This document shows, piece after piece, positions 22,970-31,498 of a stretch of 34,248 nucleotides of DNA. Origin of the DNA: Rubrivivax sp. GTDB lineage: Bacteria; Pseudomonadota; Gammaproteobacteria; Burkholderiales; Burkholderiaceae_C. The notes beneath the pieces were generated by a model that saw only the letters and a list, made by a program, of their open reading frames with translations, had not been told where the DNA came from and made no database searches. Numbering within the stretch: position 1 is the first letter of the stretch; every line of letters starts with the position of its first letter. The position numbers were made by a program, and so were the translations under genes. The stretch is from positions 1 to 34,248 of the forward strand of contig JAURZK010000118.1 of assembly GCA_030653505.1 (NCBI GenBank), written 5' to 3'.

Positions 22970-23632
22970 ATGACGACCTACCGCATCGCCCCCAGCATCC
23001 TCTCGGCCGATTTCGCCCGCCTGGGTGACGAGGTGAAGAACGTCGTCGCCGCCGGCGCCGACTGGATCCACTTCGACGTGATGGACAACCATTACGTGCC
23101 CAACCTGACCTTCGGGCCGATGGTGTGCCAGGCGCTGCGCAAGCACAGCGCCGTGCCCATCGACGTGCACCTGATGGTGCAGCCGGTGGACGCGCTGGCG
23201 CAGGCCTTCTGCAAGGCCGGCGCCGACCTGGTGAGCTTCCACCCCGACGCCAGCGCGCATGTCGACCGCACGCTGCAGCTCATCAAGGCCGAAGGCAAGC
23301 AGGCCGGGCTGGTGTTCAACCCGGCCACGCCGCTGGACGTGCTGGAGTGGACGATAGACAAGCTCGACCTCGTGCTCATCATGAGCGTGAACCCGGGTTT
23401 CGGTGGCCAGAGCTTCATCGACAGCGCGCTGCGCAAGACCGAGAAGGCGCGCAAGCTGATCGAGCAGACGGGCCGCGACATCCGGCTCGAAGTCGACGGC
23501 GGCATCAAGGTCGACAACATTCGCCGCGTCGCCGACGCCGGTGCCGACACCTTCGTGGCCGGCAGCGCCATCTTCAACACACCCGACTACAAGGCCGTCA
23601 TCGACGCCATGCGCGTCGAGCTGGCGCGCTGA
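22970..23632 (+). CDS. rpe: Ribulose-phosphate 3-epimerase
   Basis: A 220-residue TIM-barrel enzyme that interconverts ribulose 5-phosphate and xylulose 5-phosphate in the pentose phosphate and Calvin pathways. The signature [16 protein letters not shown] opens the chain; [17 protein letters not shown] and DVHLMVQP carry the metal-binding His and Asp residues; [11 protein letters not shown] and LEVDGGIK hold the phosphate-binding loops and the second catalytic Asp. Length and ends are those of the family. It is divergent from apaG. In related genomes gph and trpE usually follow; here they are 7.9 kb away. Confidence 0.98.
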   Translation: MTTYRIAPSILSADFARLGDEVKNVVAAGADWIHFDVMDNHYVPNLTFGPMVCQALRKHSAVPIDVHLMVQPVDALAQAFCKAGADLVSFHPDASAHVDRTLQLIKAEGKQAGLVFNPATPLDVLEWTIDKLDLVLIMSVNPGFGGQSFIDSALRKTEKARKLIEQTGRDIRLEVDGGIKVDNIRRVADAGADTFVAGSAIFNTPDYKAVIDAMRVELAR

Positions 23633-23651
23633 ACGCGGCCACCGCGCTCGC

Positions 23652-24095
23652 TCAGACCCTGTCGAGGCGCCGCGCCAGCACGACGCTGGTGGTGGTGCGC
23701 GTGACACCGTCGATGGCGCCGATCTCGTCGAGCAGCCGGTCCAGCCGCGCGGTGGATTCGGCGCGCAGCAGCGCCAGGTAGTCGAACTCGCCGCTGACGC
23801 TGCACAGCTGGCGCAGTTCGGGCAGCGCGGCCAGGCGCTGCGTCACCAGCGCGCCGGCCTTGGGTTCGGTGGTGATGCCGACGTAGGCCTCGACGCCGCG
23901 GTCGCCTTCCTCCTGCCCCAGGCGCACGGTGTAGCCGACGATGACACCTTCACGCTCCAGCCGCGTCAGCCGCGCCAGCACCGTGGTGCGCGCCACGTCC
24001 AGCCGGCGCGCCAGGTCGGCGGTGCTGCTGCGCGCGTCGGCCTGCAGCAGGGCGATGAGACGGCGGTCCAGGGTGTCCAGCAACATGCCGGTCAT
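23652..24095 (-). CDS. Lrp/AsnC family transcriptional regulator
   Basis: A 147-residue regulator with N-terminal helix-turn-helix (LDTLDRRLIALLQADARSST, ADLARRLDVARTTVLARLTR) and the C-terminal RAM ligand domain (LCSVSGEFDYLALLRAESTA). The start at 24095 gives MTGMLLDTLDRR; the ATG at 24086 is an alternative. There is no evident ribosome site. Directly upstream lies the palindrome TGTCGGACA (24096-24104), possibly its own operator. It is convergent with rpe and divergent from the 178-residue gene and, beyond that, a saccharopine dehydrogenase family gene. Lrp-type control of amino-acid catabolism is common, so the dehydrogenase is the likeliest target, but the link is contextual. Confidence 0.92.
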   Translation of the reverse strand: MTGMLLDTLDRRLIALLQADARSSTADLARRLDVARTTVLARLTRLEREGVIVGYTVRLGQEEGDRGVEAYVGITTEPKAGALVTQRLAALPELRQLCSVSGEFDYLALLRAESTARLDRLLDEIGAIDGVTRTTTSVVLARRLDRV

Positions 24096-24104
24096 TGTCG
24101 GACA
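24096..24104. promoter_or_regulatory. Palindrome TGTC-G-GACA at the AsnC-type gene start
   Basis: A perfect 4+1+4 inverted repeat immediately upstream of the regulator's ATG, in a small AT-richer patch (ACATCAAACATCG follows). Autoregulatory sites of Lrp/AsnC proteins often lie here, but the element is short and could be chance. Confidence 0.25.
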
Positions 24105-24238
24105 TCAAACATCGGTGGCGCGGCGCAAGCCCGCCGTGTCGCGCCCCGGCCTAGAGTGCAAAGGAAGTGGCGTGCCGGGTTGCAGGCCACCGGCCTGTGC
24201 GGCCCGGGCGCGCAGTCTGCAGTCGCAGGGAGTCCACG

Positions 24239-24775
24239 ATGAAAGTCCGCCACGTCACCATCTTCAGCGGAGATCAGTTCGACGTGCCGCAAGGCATACA
24301 GCGCATAGACCACCGCGCCACGCACGGCTGGCAGTTGCGTTACGGGGGCACGAAGCTCTTTTCCGACCACAGCAGCGACGGCAGCGGCGCCGCGGCCTCG
24401 CTGCAGCGCGCCACCAAGGAACTGCTCAAGCGCATCGCCGCGCTGCCGGCCCCTTCGCTGCTGCAGCGCGGGCCCAGCGTCAACAAGCGCAGCGGCCTGC
24501 CGCCGGGCATCACCGGGCCGGTGGTGCGCACGCGCGCCAGCAGCCACACGCGCGACTGCAGCCTGATGGTGCTGATCCCCCGCTTCGGCGACAAGCCGCA
24601 GCGCCGCACCATCTACATCGGCACCGAGAACACCTACACCATCGAACGCTACGAGAAGGCGCTGGCGCGCGCGCTGGAAATGCGCCAGGCCGCAGAGATG
24701 GCCTACGAGAAGGCCACCACACGCGCCAAGCGCGCCGCGGCGCGCGAGATGAAGGCGCAGTTGTTGTCGACCTGA
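24239..24775 (+). CDS. Hypothetical protein, 178 residues, with AP2-like repeats
   Basis: Not a family I can name with certainty. The ATG at 24239 follows a GGGAG at 24228-24232. Two segments have the beta-beta-beta-helix rhythm of AP2/ERF-like DNA-binding domains: residues about 26-68 (ATHGWQLRYGGTKLFSD, then SLQRATKELLKRIAAL) and about 95-158 (VRTRASSHTRDCSLMVLIPR, RRTIYIGTENTYTIERYEKA, ALARALEMRQAAEMA). The pattern 'GW..R.....FSD...G....SL..A....' is also seen in bacterial AP2-containing proteins. The C-terminus is a basic helix (TRAKRAAAREMKAQ). No signal peptide or membrane segment, and a high Arg/Lys content, suit a nucleic-acid-binding cytoplasmic protein. It sits between a divergent AsnC-type regulator and the dehydrogenase gene, 156 bases before the latter. 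Confidence 0.75.
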   Translation: MKVRHVTIFSGDQFDVPQGIQRIDHRATHGWQLRYGGTKLFSDHSSDGSGAAASLQRATKELLKRIAALPAPSLLQRGPSVNKRSGLPPGITGPVVRTRASSHTRDCSLMVLIPRFGDKPQRRTIYIGTENTYTIERYEKALARALEMRQAAEMAYEKATTRAKRAAAREMKAQLLST

Positions 24776-24832
24776 GGCCTGCTGCGGCCGTGGTCGCTTG
24801 TCGCTACGGAGTGGCGACATGGTCAGTCGATT

Positions 24833-24858
24833 CGTCGAAAATGAAATCTGTTTCGACG
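24833..24858. promoter_or_regulatory. Operator-like palindrome CGTCGAAA-N10-TTTCGACG upstream of the dehydrogenase
   Basis: A perfect 8-base inverted repeat (24833-24840 and 24851-24858) with a 10-base spacer, one helical turn centre to centre plus arms, as for a dimeric regulator. It lies in an AT-rich patch 74 bases before the dehydrogenase ATG. A possible -10, TAGACT (24891-24896), lies downstream. The repeat could also fold as a hairpin, but no T-run follows. The nearby Lrp/AsnC protein is the natural candidate to bind it. Confidence 0.5.
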
Positions 24859-24931
24859 TTTCTGGAATTTCTTTCGTCACCGGTCCTGCCTAGACTGCCG
24901 GCAGTTCAACCCCAGACGGAAGACCACAGCC

Positions 24932-26026
24932 ATGCGCATCACCCTGCTCGGCGCCGGACACATCGGCCAGACCATCGCCCGCCTGCTGGGCGAATGCGGC
25001 GACTACGAGGTCACCGTCGTCGACCGCAGCCCCGAGGCCCTGGCGCGGCTTGCCGGCCTGCCGGTGACGACCCGCGTGGCCGAGACGGCCGACGCGCAGG
25101 CCCTGCTGGCCACGCTGCGCGGCCAGCAGGCGGTGGTCAACGCGCTGCCCTACCACCTGGCCACCCTGGCCGCCACGGCGGCGCGCGAGGCCGGCTGCCA
25201 CTACTTCGATCTCACCGAAGACGTGGCCGCCACACGCGCCATCCACCACCTGGCCGACGGTGCGCCCACCGCCTTCATGCCGCAGTGCGGGCTGGCGCCG
25301 GGTTTCATCGGCATCGTCGCGCACCACCTGGCGCAGAGCTTCGAGACGCTGCAGGAAGTGAAGATGCGCGTCGGCGCGCTGCCGGCCTTCCCGACCAACG
25401 CGCTGAAGTACAACCTGACCTGGAGCGTCGACGGCCTCATCAACGAGTACTGCCACCCCTGCGAGGCCATCCGCGGCGGCAAGAACATCGAGGTGCTGCC
25501 GCTGGAAGGCCTGGAGCACTTCAGCCTCGACGGCACCGAGTACGAGGCCTTCAACACCAGCGGCGGGCTGGGCACGCTGTGCGAGACGCTGGCCGGGCGT
25601 GTGCAGACACTGGACTACAAGAGCGTGCGCTACCCCGGGCACCAGGCGCTGATGAAGATGCTGCTGGAAGAGCTGCAGCTCAACCAGGACACCGAGACGC
25701 TGAAGGCCATCATGCGCAAGAGCATCCCCAGCACGATGCAGGACGTGGTGCTGGTTTTCGTCACCGTCAGCGGCATGCGCGGCGGTGCGCTGGTGCAGGA
25801 GGTGTTCGCACGCAAGATCTTCGCCGACCGCAGCGAGACGAACCCGCTCAGCGCGATCCAGATCACCACCGCCGCGGGTGTGTGCGCCGCGGTCGACCTG
25901 TTCCGCGAGGGCAAGTTGCCGCAGCGCGGCTTCGTGCGCCAGGAGCAGGTGGCGCTGCCGGACTTCCTGGCCAACCGTTTTGGCGCTGCCTACCAGCAGT
26001 CGCGGCAGGTCGAGAGCATCGGCTGA
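24932..26026 (+). CDS. Saccharopine dehydrogenase family protein
   Basis: A 364-residue NAD(P)-dependent oxidoreductase. The N-terminal Rossmann fold starts at once with MRITLLGAGHIGQTIARLLG (GxGxxG) and an acidic residue after the second strand (VVDRSPEAL). The catalytic half has CHYFDLTEDVAATRAIHHLA, MPQCGLAPGFIGIVAHHLAQ and YNLTWSVDGLINEYCHPCEA. This family covers saccharopine dehydrogenase and lysine 6-dehydrogenase of lysine breakdown. The substrate remains open because no partner such as an alpha-aminoadipate semialdehyde dehydrogenase lies nearby. Cytoplasmic. Its own promoter region carries a palindromic operator; a 10-base-pair hairpin follows 31 bases after the stop. The Lrp/AsnC gene upstream suits amino-acid-induced control. 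Confidence 0.92.
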   Translation: MRITLLGAGHIGQTIARLLGECGDYEVTVVDRSPEALARLAGLPVTTRVAETADAQALLATLRGQQAVVNALPYHLATLAATAAREAGCHYFDLTEDVAATRAIHHLADGAPTAFMPQCGLAPGFIGIVAHHLAQSFETLQEVKMRVGALPAFPTNALKYNLTWSVDGLINEYCHPCEAIRGGKNIEVLPLEGLEHFSLDGTEYEAFNTSGGLGTLCETLAGRVQTLDYKSVRYPGHQALMKMLLEELQLNQDTETLKAIMRKSIPSTMQDVVLVFVTVSGMRGGALVQEVFARKIFADRSETNPLSAIQITTAAGVCAAVDLFREGKLPQRGFVRQEQVALPDFLANRFGAAYQQSRQVESIG

Positions 26027-26057
26027 AGGTGCGGCCGCCCGCAGCGCGGTTGTCGGG

Positions 26058-26089
26058 ACGCGCGCGGCGGCGGGCAACACCGCGCGCGT
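26058..26089 (+). terminator. Long GC hairpin after the saccharopine dehydrogenase gene
   Basis: ACGCGCGCGG (26058-26067) and CCGCGCGCGT (26080-26089) pair perfectly over 10 bases around a 12-base loop, 31 bases after the stop codon. No T-run follows, so it may protect the 3' end or assist factor-dependent termination rather than act as an intrinsic terminator. Confidence 0.4.
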
Positions 26090-26153
26090 GAAGTCCGCGC
26101 CGAACCGTCCGTCGGCGTGCACCGGTGCGTCAGCTGGCGTCAAGGGTGCTGGC

Positions 26154-26159
26154 TATAGT
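26154..26159 (+). promoter_or_regulatory. -10-like TATAGT next to the propeller-diguanylate cyclase start
   Basis: TATAGT matches TATAAT at five of six positions and lies ten bases before the ATG at 26170. Transcription would begin only a few bases before the start codon. No convincing -35 is seen. Confidence 0.35.
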
Positions 26160-26169
26160 GCCGGCCGCG

Positions 26170-29100
26170 ATGGCCCGTTTCCTCCTCCTGCTCGTGCTGG
26201 CGTGTGCCGCCGGCCTTGTTGCAGGCCCGGCGGTGGCGCAGCGCGACCCGCTGGCCGAACCGCGGCTGGCGTCGGTGGGCGACGCACGTTCGATCAACGA
26301 CGGCGTCGTCACCGCACTGGCGCAGGACGAGGCCGGGCTGATCTGGGTGGGCACCACGGTCGGCCTGGTGCGCCACGACGGTTACCAGTTGCGCCCCGTG
26401 CCGGTCGGCGGGCCGCAGACCGGTACCCGCGGCGCCAGCTTCGTGCGCACGCTGCTGGCCGCACCCGGCGGCGTGCTGTGGGTCGGCCTGGAAGGTGAGG
26501 GCCTGGCGCGGCTGGACATCGCGGCCCAGCGCTGGACCTGGTACCACGCCGACCCCGCCACGCCGGGCGCGCTGGCCAACGGCTCGGTGCGGGCGCTGGC
26601 ACTCGACCACGACGGCGTGCTGTGGGTCGGCACCATCGGCGGCGGCCTGCACAGCCTGGCGCCGGGCGCGATGCACTTCGAGCACCACCGCCGCAGCGCC
26701 GGCGGCCTGCCCGACGACCGTGTGCAGTCGCTGTGGGTCGACCGCCGCGGCGATCTCTGGGTCGGCACCTGGAACGGCCTGGCCCGCCGCGCGCGCGGCG
26801 GCTCGACCTTCACGCCGGTGCTGTCCGACGACGGCGCGGCCGAGAGTCTCGCCGGCCGTACCGTCTCGATGCTGGGCGAGACCCCCGACGGCCGGCTGTG
26901 GGTGGGCACGCGCCAGGGTGACCTGCTGCGCGTCGACACCGCGCAGATGGCCACCGAATGGGTCGACCGCGCCGCCGACACCCCCGGCGCCGCCGACAGT
27001 GCCGTGCTGTCCATGGCCGTCTATGACGAGCGCGAAGTCTGGATCGGTCGCGAGAGCGGCATCGACCTGCGCGCGGCCGACGGGCGGCTCGTGCGCCACC
27101 TGGGACGCGACCTGCGCAAGCCCTGGAGCATCGGCGGCCACAACGTCGTGGCGCTGCTGCGCGATACCTCGGGCGGGCTGTGGGCGGGCAGCTACGGCGG
27201 TGGCCTGCAGCGCTACAGCGCCAGCCCCGGTCTGTGGGTGCGGCGCGGCGAGGGCGGCGACGACAGCGTGCTGGCCGAGGCCGACGTGCGCAGTCTGGCG
27301 CAGCTGAGCAACGGCGAGATCTGGGCCGGCACCAACGAACGTGGCGTGGCCGTGCTTGACGCGCAGCTGCGCCTGATCGGCGAGATCCGGCCCCACGGGC
27401 CGGGAGCCAGGGCTTTCGCCGGCGGCCTCGTCGGTGCCATCGCGCAGACGCCCGACGGCCGCGTGTGGGTGGGCGCCGACACCGGCATCTACGAATTCAG
27501 CATGCAGCGCCAGCTGCTCGGCCAGCATCGCGCCGGCCAGGGGCGGGCGCGCCGCATGCTGGCCACGCGCGACGGCGTGCTGTGGGTCGGCACGCAGGAC
27601 GGCGTCTACCGTCGCGACCCCGCGCGGGGTCGCTTCGAGCGTGCACTGCTGGCCGACGGTGGTGCGCTCACCGGCAACGTCAACGCGCTGGCCGAAGGCG
27701 CCGACGGCAGCGTCTGGGTGGGTGGCAACAGCGGCCTCTACCACGCCGCGGCGGGGCAGACGGCGCTGCAGGCCGTGGCCTCGCCCCCCGGCCACGGCCT
27801 GCTGAAGACCCTGGTGCTGGGCCTGCTGGTCGACCGCCGCCAGGTGCTGTGGGTGGACACCGGCGCCGGCCTGCACCGCCTGACCGCGTGGGACGGGCGC
27901 CAGGCGCGTTTTGCCGCCGTGGCCGCGGCGCAGGTTCCGGCGCAGCGCAGCGTCGGCGCCAACCTGCTGGACGACGAGCAGGGGCGGATCTGGACGCACC
28001 AGATCGTCTACGACCCGCACGATGGCAGCCGCCACGAGCTGAGCTCTGCCGATGGTGTCGATATCGGCACGGGCTGGTACCGGTCCTACCTTCGACTGGC
28101 CGACGGCCGGCTGCTCTACGGCGGCAGCGTCGGCCTGCTGGTGGTCGAGCCCGAGCGCTTCAAGCCTTGGAGCTACCTGCCGCCGGTGGTGGTGTCCGAA
28201 CTGCGCATCGACGGCGAACGTGTGCCCCCGGGCGTGCTCGCCGGCGGCCTGACGCTGACGCCACGCCAGCGGAGCTTCAGCGTCGAGTTCGCGGCGTTGG
28301 ACTTCGGCCAGGCCGACCTCAACCGCTACCGCTACCGACTGCGCGGTTTCGACGCCGGCTGGGTCGAGACCGGCGCCGATTTCCGCGTCGCCAGCTACGG
28401 CAACCTGCCGCCGGGCAACTACGCACTGCAGGTGCAGGGCAGCAACCGGCTGGGCGCGTGGAGCCCGCGCGAGATCAACTTCCGCGTCACCGTGCAGCCC
28501 GCCTGGTGGCAGACCTGGTGGGCGCGGACCCTGGGCCTGCTGCTGGCCGCTGCACTGGTGTTGGCCGTGGTGCAGCTGCGCACCGGCATGCTCAGGCGCC
28601 AGCAAGGGGTGCTCGAGCGCCGCGTGCGCGAACGCACGGCAGCGCTGGAGGTGCTGTCGCTGCAGTTGCAGGAGAAGTCCCGGGCGCTGGAGGCGTCCAG
28701 CCTCACCGACCCGCTGACCGGCATGCACAACCGCCGCTACCTGGCGCAGAACATCGAGGCCGACGTGGCGGTGGCCGTGCGCCGCCACGAACAACAGCTG
28801 CGCGCCGGTGGCCCGCTACCCGAGGACGCCGACCTTGTCTTCTTTCTCGTCGACCTCGACCACTTCAAGCAGGTCAACGACCTGCACGGGCACGCCGCGG
28901 GCGACGCCGTGCTGGTGCAGATGCGTGAACGCCTGCAGCAGGCCTTCCGCCAGGGTGACCACCTCGTGCGCTGGGGTGGCGAGGAGTTCCTGGTCGTCGC
29001 CCGTGGCACCTCACGCGGGCGCGCCGCCGAACTGGCCGGGCGGGCCTGCGCCGTCGTTGCCGACACGCCCTTCGTGCTGGACGACGGCACCCGGCTGCAC

Positions 29101-29379
29101 CGCAGCTGTTCGGTCGGCTTCGTCGCTTTCCCGCCCGCGCCGGCACTGCCCGCGGCGCTGGACTGGGCCGCCGCCGTCGACCTCGCCGACGCCGCGCTCT
29201 ACACCGTCAAGCGCAGCGGTCGCAACGGCTGGCTGGGCCTGGTCTCGGCGCAGGCCGAGTCGGCCGCGGCGCTGCGCGCAGCGGCGGCCCGGCCTTTGGC
29301 GGAATGGCGCGCCAGCGGTGCCCTGCAGGTGGTGCACTCGGTCGGTCTCGACCTCGACGCGCCACCGGCCAAGGGCTGA
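26170..29379 (+). CDS. Diguanylate cyclase with periplasmic two-component-type beta-propeller sensor
   Basis: A 1069-residue transmembrane sensor. A signal (MARFLLLLVLACAAGLVAGP, cut near AVAQ) leads to about a dozen Reg_prop repeats with the refrain (I/V/L)W(V/A)G (for example GLIWVGTTVGLVRHD, GVLWVGTQDGVYRRD), forming periplasmic propeller(s). A Y_Y_Y domain (about 675-775; RYRLRGFDAGWVETG, YGNLPPGNYALQVQGSNRLG) precedes the single inner helix (WWARTLGLLLAAALVLAVVQ, about 783-803). A coiled coil and an intact GGDEF domain follow: GGEEF at 936-940, inhibitory site R927-Q-G-D930, DLDHFKQVNDLHGHAAGD. It should make c-di-GMP in response to an extracytoplasmic signal, as hybrid histidine kinases of this architecture sense sugars. 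A tail of about 50 residues after the GGDEF domain is unassigned. The ATG at 26170 is chosen because it opens the signal peptide; a GTG at 26125 would spoil it. Confidence 0.94.
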   Translation: MARFLLLLVLACAAGLVAGPAVAQRDPLAEPRLASVGDARSINDGVVTALAQDEAGLIWVGTTVGLVRHDGYQLRPVPVGGPQTGTRGASFVRTLLAAPGGVLWVGLEGEGLARLDIAAQRWTWYHADPATPGALANGSVRALALDHDGVLWVGTIGGGLHSLAPGAMHFEHHRRSAGGLPDDRVQSLWVDRRGDLWVGTWNGLARRARGGSTFTPVLSDDGAAESLAGRTVSMLGETPDGRLWVGTRQGDLLRVDTAQMATEWVDRAADTPGAADSAVLSMAVYDEREVWIGRESGIDLRAADGRLVRHLGRDLRKPWSIGGHNVVALLRDTSGGLWAGSYGGGLQRYSASPGLWVRRGEGGDDSVLAEADVRSLAQLSNGEIWAGTNERGVAVLDAQLRLIGEIRPHGPGARAFAGGLVGAIAQTPDGRVWVGADTGIYEFSMQRQLLGQHRAGQGRARRMLATRDGVLWVGTQDGVYRRDPARGRFERALLADGGALTGNVNALAEGADGSVWVGGNSGLYHAAAGQTALQAVASPPGHGLLKTLVLGLLVDRRQVLWVDTGAGLHRLTAWDGRQARFAAVAAAQVPAQRSVGANLLDDEQGRIWTHQIVYDPHDGSRHELSSADGVDIGTGWYRSYLRLADGRLLYGGSVGLLVVEPERFKPWSYLPPVVVSELRIDGERVPPGVLAGGLTLTPRQRSFSVEFAALDFGQADLNRYRYRLRGFDAGWVETGADFRVASYGNLPPGNYALQVQGSNRLGAWSPREINFRVTVQPAWWQTWWARTLGLLLAAALVLAVVQLRTGMLRRQQGVLERRVRERTAALEVLSLQLQEKSRALEASSLTDPLTGMHNRRYLAQNIEADVAVAVRRHEQQLRAGGPLPEDADLVFFLVDLDHFKQVNDLHGHAAGDAVLVQMRERLQQAFRQGDHLVRWGGEEFLVVARGTSRGRAAELAGRACAVVADTPFVLDDGTRLHRSCSVGFVAFPPAPALPAALDWAAAVDLADAALYTVKRSGRNGWLGLVSAQAESAAALRAAAARPLAEWRASGALQVVHSVGLDLDAPPAKG

Positions 29380-29440
29380 ACGCCGGCGCCGCGCAGCGCC
29401 GTCGGGCGTGCAACAGGGCAACCCGGGTGACACTTCAGGC

Positions 29441-31480
29441 ATGAAGAAGCCAAGGACCTCCAAGCCGAAGCCGCTGGACATCGACACGCTGTGGCGGCTG
29501 CAGCGCCTGGGCGGCTTGGCGCTGGCGCCCGACGGCCGCCACGCGGTGTGCACCGTGACGAACCCGTCCATGGCCGACAACCGCAGCACCAGCCAGCTCT
29601 GGCTGCTGCCCACCGACCGCGCGGCACCGCGCCGGCTGACGGCCTGCGGCGACAAGGACGGCCAGGCCGCATGGTCGCCGCAGGGTGACCGCATCGCCTT
29701 CGTCGCCAAACGCGAGCAGGAGGGGAAGAAGGACAAGACGCCACAGCTCTACACCATCGCCGCCGACGGTGGCGAGGCGCTGCGCCACGGCCACTTCGCC
29801 CCCGGCATCGAATCCTTCAAGTGGCTGCCCGACGGCAGGCGCGTGGTCTTCGCGGCCTGGGTGTGGCCCGCGCTGAAGGGCGCAGCGGCGCAGAACAAGG
29901 CGCAGCAGGCCTGGGACGAACGCAAGGAGAGCGGCTACGCTACCCGCGCCGGCTACTACCGCCACTGGGACCACAACGTGCCGATGGGCCGCGTCCTGCA
30001 CCTGCTGCTGCTGGACCTGGCCAGCGGGCGCGTCACCGACCTCTTCGAGGGTGCGGCCTGGGAACTGCCGCGCGATGCCAATGGCAACATCGATTACGAC
30101 GTGCACCCCGACGGCAAGCGCATCGCCTTCGTGCACGACCCGGCGGCCGAGCCGCTGCAGGCCAACCGCCTGGCGCTGGCCGAGATCGACCTGCGCACAA
30201 GGCATGTGACCCCGCTGCTGGACGATGTCGCGTGGGACGTCGCTTCGCCTCGCTACAGCCCTGACGGTGCGCACATCGCGTTCGGTGCCGCCCATGTCGG
30301 TCTCAAGCACACCGCGTTGACGCAGCTGGCGGTGCTGACGCCCGGTGCCGGTTGGCGTGTGCTGGCGCCGCATTGGGACCGCTCGATCAACGCGCCGCCG
30401 CGCTGGGCCGCCGACGGCCAGGCCCTCTTCGTGGCGGCCGAGGACCGTGGCCGCTGCCACCTGTGGCAGGTGGGCCTGACCGACGAGCGCGTGAACGTGG
30501 TGCACGAAGGCGGCTGGGTGCAGGGCTTCGACATGGCCGGCGACACGCTGGTGCTGCTGGCCGACAGCTTCAAGCACCCACCGCGGGTGCTGGCGCGCCG
30601 GGCCGGTGGCCCAACGCGGCGGCTCGAGCACTTCAACGACGGGTTGCTTGCCGGCGTGGCCTTCGGCGACACGCGCGAAGTCACGGTGCGCGGCGCCGAC
30701 GGCGACGACATGCAGATGTGGCTCGTCTTTCCGCCCGGCTTCGATACGAAGAAGAAGCATCCCGTCACGCATGTCATCCACGGCGGCCCGTTCGCGGCCG
30801 CGGGGGACACGTTCAGCTGGCGCTGGAACCCGCATGTCTTCGCCGCCGCCGGCCACGTCATCGCGCAGGTGAACTACCACGGCAGCAGCGGCTTCGGCTT
30901 TGCCTTCCGCGACAGCCTGATCGGCCGCCAGGGCGCGCTGGAATTGCAGGACATCGAGGCTGCCACCGACTGGCTGCTGCGGCAGCGCTGGGCCGACGCG
31001 AAGCGCCTCTACGCCACCGGCGGCAGCTACGGCGGCTTCCTCGTCGCGTGGATGAACGGGCACGTGCCGCCAGGTCGATACCGGGCCTATGTCTGCCATG
31101 CCGGCGTGTTCGACCGCATCGCCACCTTCAGCGCCGACAGTTATACGAGCCGGCCCAAGGACCTGCAGGCCAAGTACTGGGAAGACATGGACGCCGTGCT
31201 GGCGCAGAGCCCCCATACCAGCGCCGCGAAGATGGCCACGCCGACGCTGGTGACGCACGGTGCGCAGGACTTCCGCGTACCCGACTGCAACGGCCTGGCC
31301 TACTACAACACGCTGCAGGCACGGGGTGTCGATGCGCGGCTGCTGTGGTTCCCCGACGAGAACCACTGGGTGCTGAAGCCGCAGAACTCGCGGCTCTGGT
31401 ATGCCGAGTTCGCGGCGTGGTTGGCGCGGCACGGTGACGTTGGGCGCAGGCCAGGCCCGGCACAATCCCGCCGCACCTGA
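29441..31480 (+). CDS. S9 family (prolyl oligopeptidase-type) serine peptidase
   Basis: A 679-residue enzyme with an N-terminal beta-propeller (residues about 15-400, WD40-like blades such as AAWSPQGDRIAFVAKR and PRYSPDGAHIAFGAAH) and a C-terminal alpha/beta-hydrolase. The triad is seen: Ser529 in ATGGSYGGFLVAW, Asp610 in THGAQDFRVPDCNG and His642 in FPDENHWVLKPQ; the oxyanion region is HVIHGGPFAA and the NYHGSSGFG loop is typical. It resembles acylaminoacyl- or dipeptidyl-peptidases that trim short peptides. No signal peptide, so cytoplasmic. The start MKKPRTSKPKPLDIDTLWRL is 61 bases after the diguanylate cyclase stop. gph starts 18 bases after the end, so read-through into gph is likely. 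The substrate cannot be stated. Confidence 0.95.
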   Translation: MKKPRTSKPKPLDIDTLWRLQRLGGLALAPDGRHAVCTVTNPSMADNRSTSQLWLLPTDRAAPRRLTACGDKDGQAAWSPQGDRIAFVAKREQEGKKDKTPQLYTIAADGGEALRHGHFAPGIESFKWLPDGRRVVFAAWVWPALKGAAAQNKAQQAWDERKESGYATRAGYYRHWDHNVPMGRVLHLLLLDLASGRVTDLFEGAAWELPRDANGNIDYDVHPDGKRIAFVHDPAAEPLQANRLALAEIDLRTRHVTPLLDDVAWDVASPRYSPDGAHIAFGAAHVGLKHTALTQLAVLTPGAGWRVLAPHWDRSINAPPRWAADGQALFVAAEDRGRCHLWQVGLTDERVNVVHEGGWVQGFDMAGDTLVLLADSFKHPPRVLARRAGGPTRRLEHFNDGLLAGVAFGDTREVTVRGADGDDMQMWLVFPPGFDTKKKHPVTHVIHGGPFAAAGDTFSWRWNPHVFAAAGHVIAQVNYHGSSGFGFAFRDSLIGRQGALELQDIEAATDWLLRQRWADAKRLYATGGSYGGFLVAWMNGHVPPGRYRAYVCHAGVFDRIATFSADSYTSRPKDLQAKYWEDMDAVLAQSPHTSAAKMATPTLVTHGAQDFRVPDCNGLAYYNTLQARGVDARLLWFPDENHWVLKPQNSRLWYAEFAAWLARHGDVGRRPGPAQSRRT

Positions 31481-31498
31481 GCCCATCCCCGGACCGCC

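Noticed and set aside
24932..26026. A complete lysine-degradation operon around the saccharopine dehydrogenase family gene
   Set aside because: No lysine-ketoglutarate reductase or semialdehyde dehydrogenase is present; the next gene is a diguanylate cyclase, so the substrate stays unassigned.
26140..28794. An 884-codon minus-strand frame opposite the propeller-diguanylate cyclase, and a similar one at 29435-32092 opposite the S9 peptidase and gph
   Set aside because: Both are explained by codon bias of the sense genes; repeated HPQHA-like phrases mirror the Reg_prop repeats.
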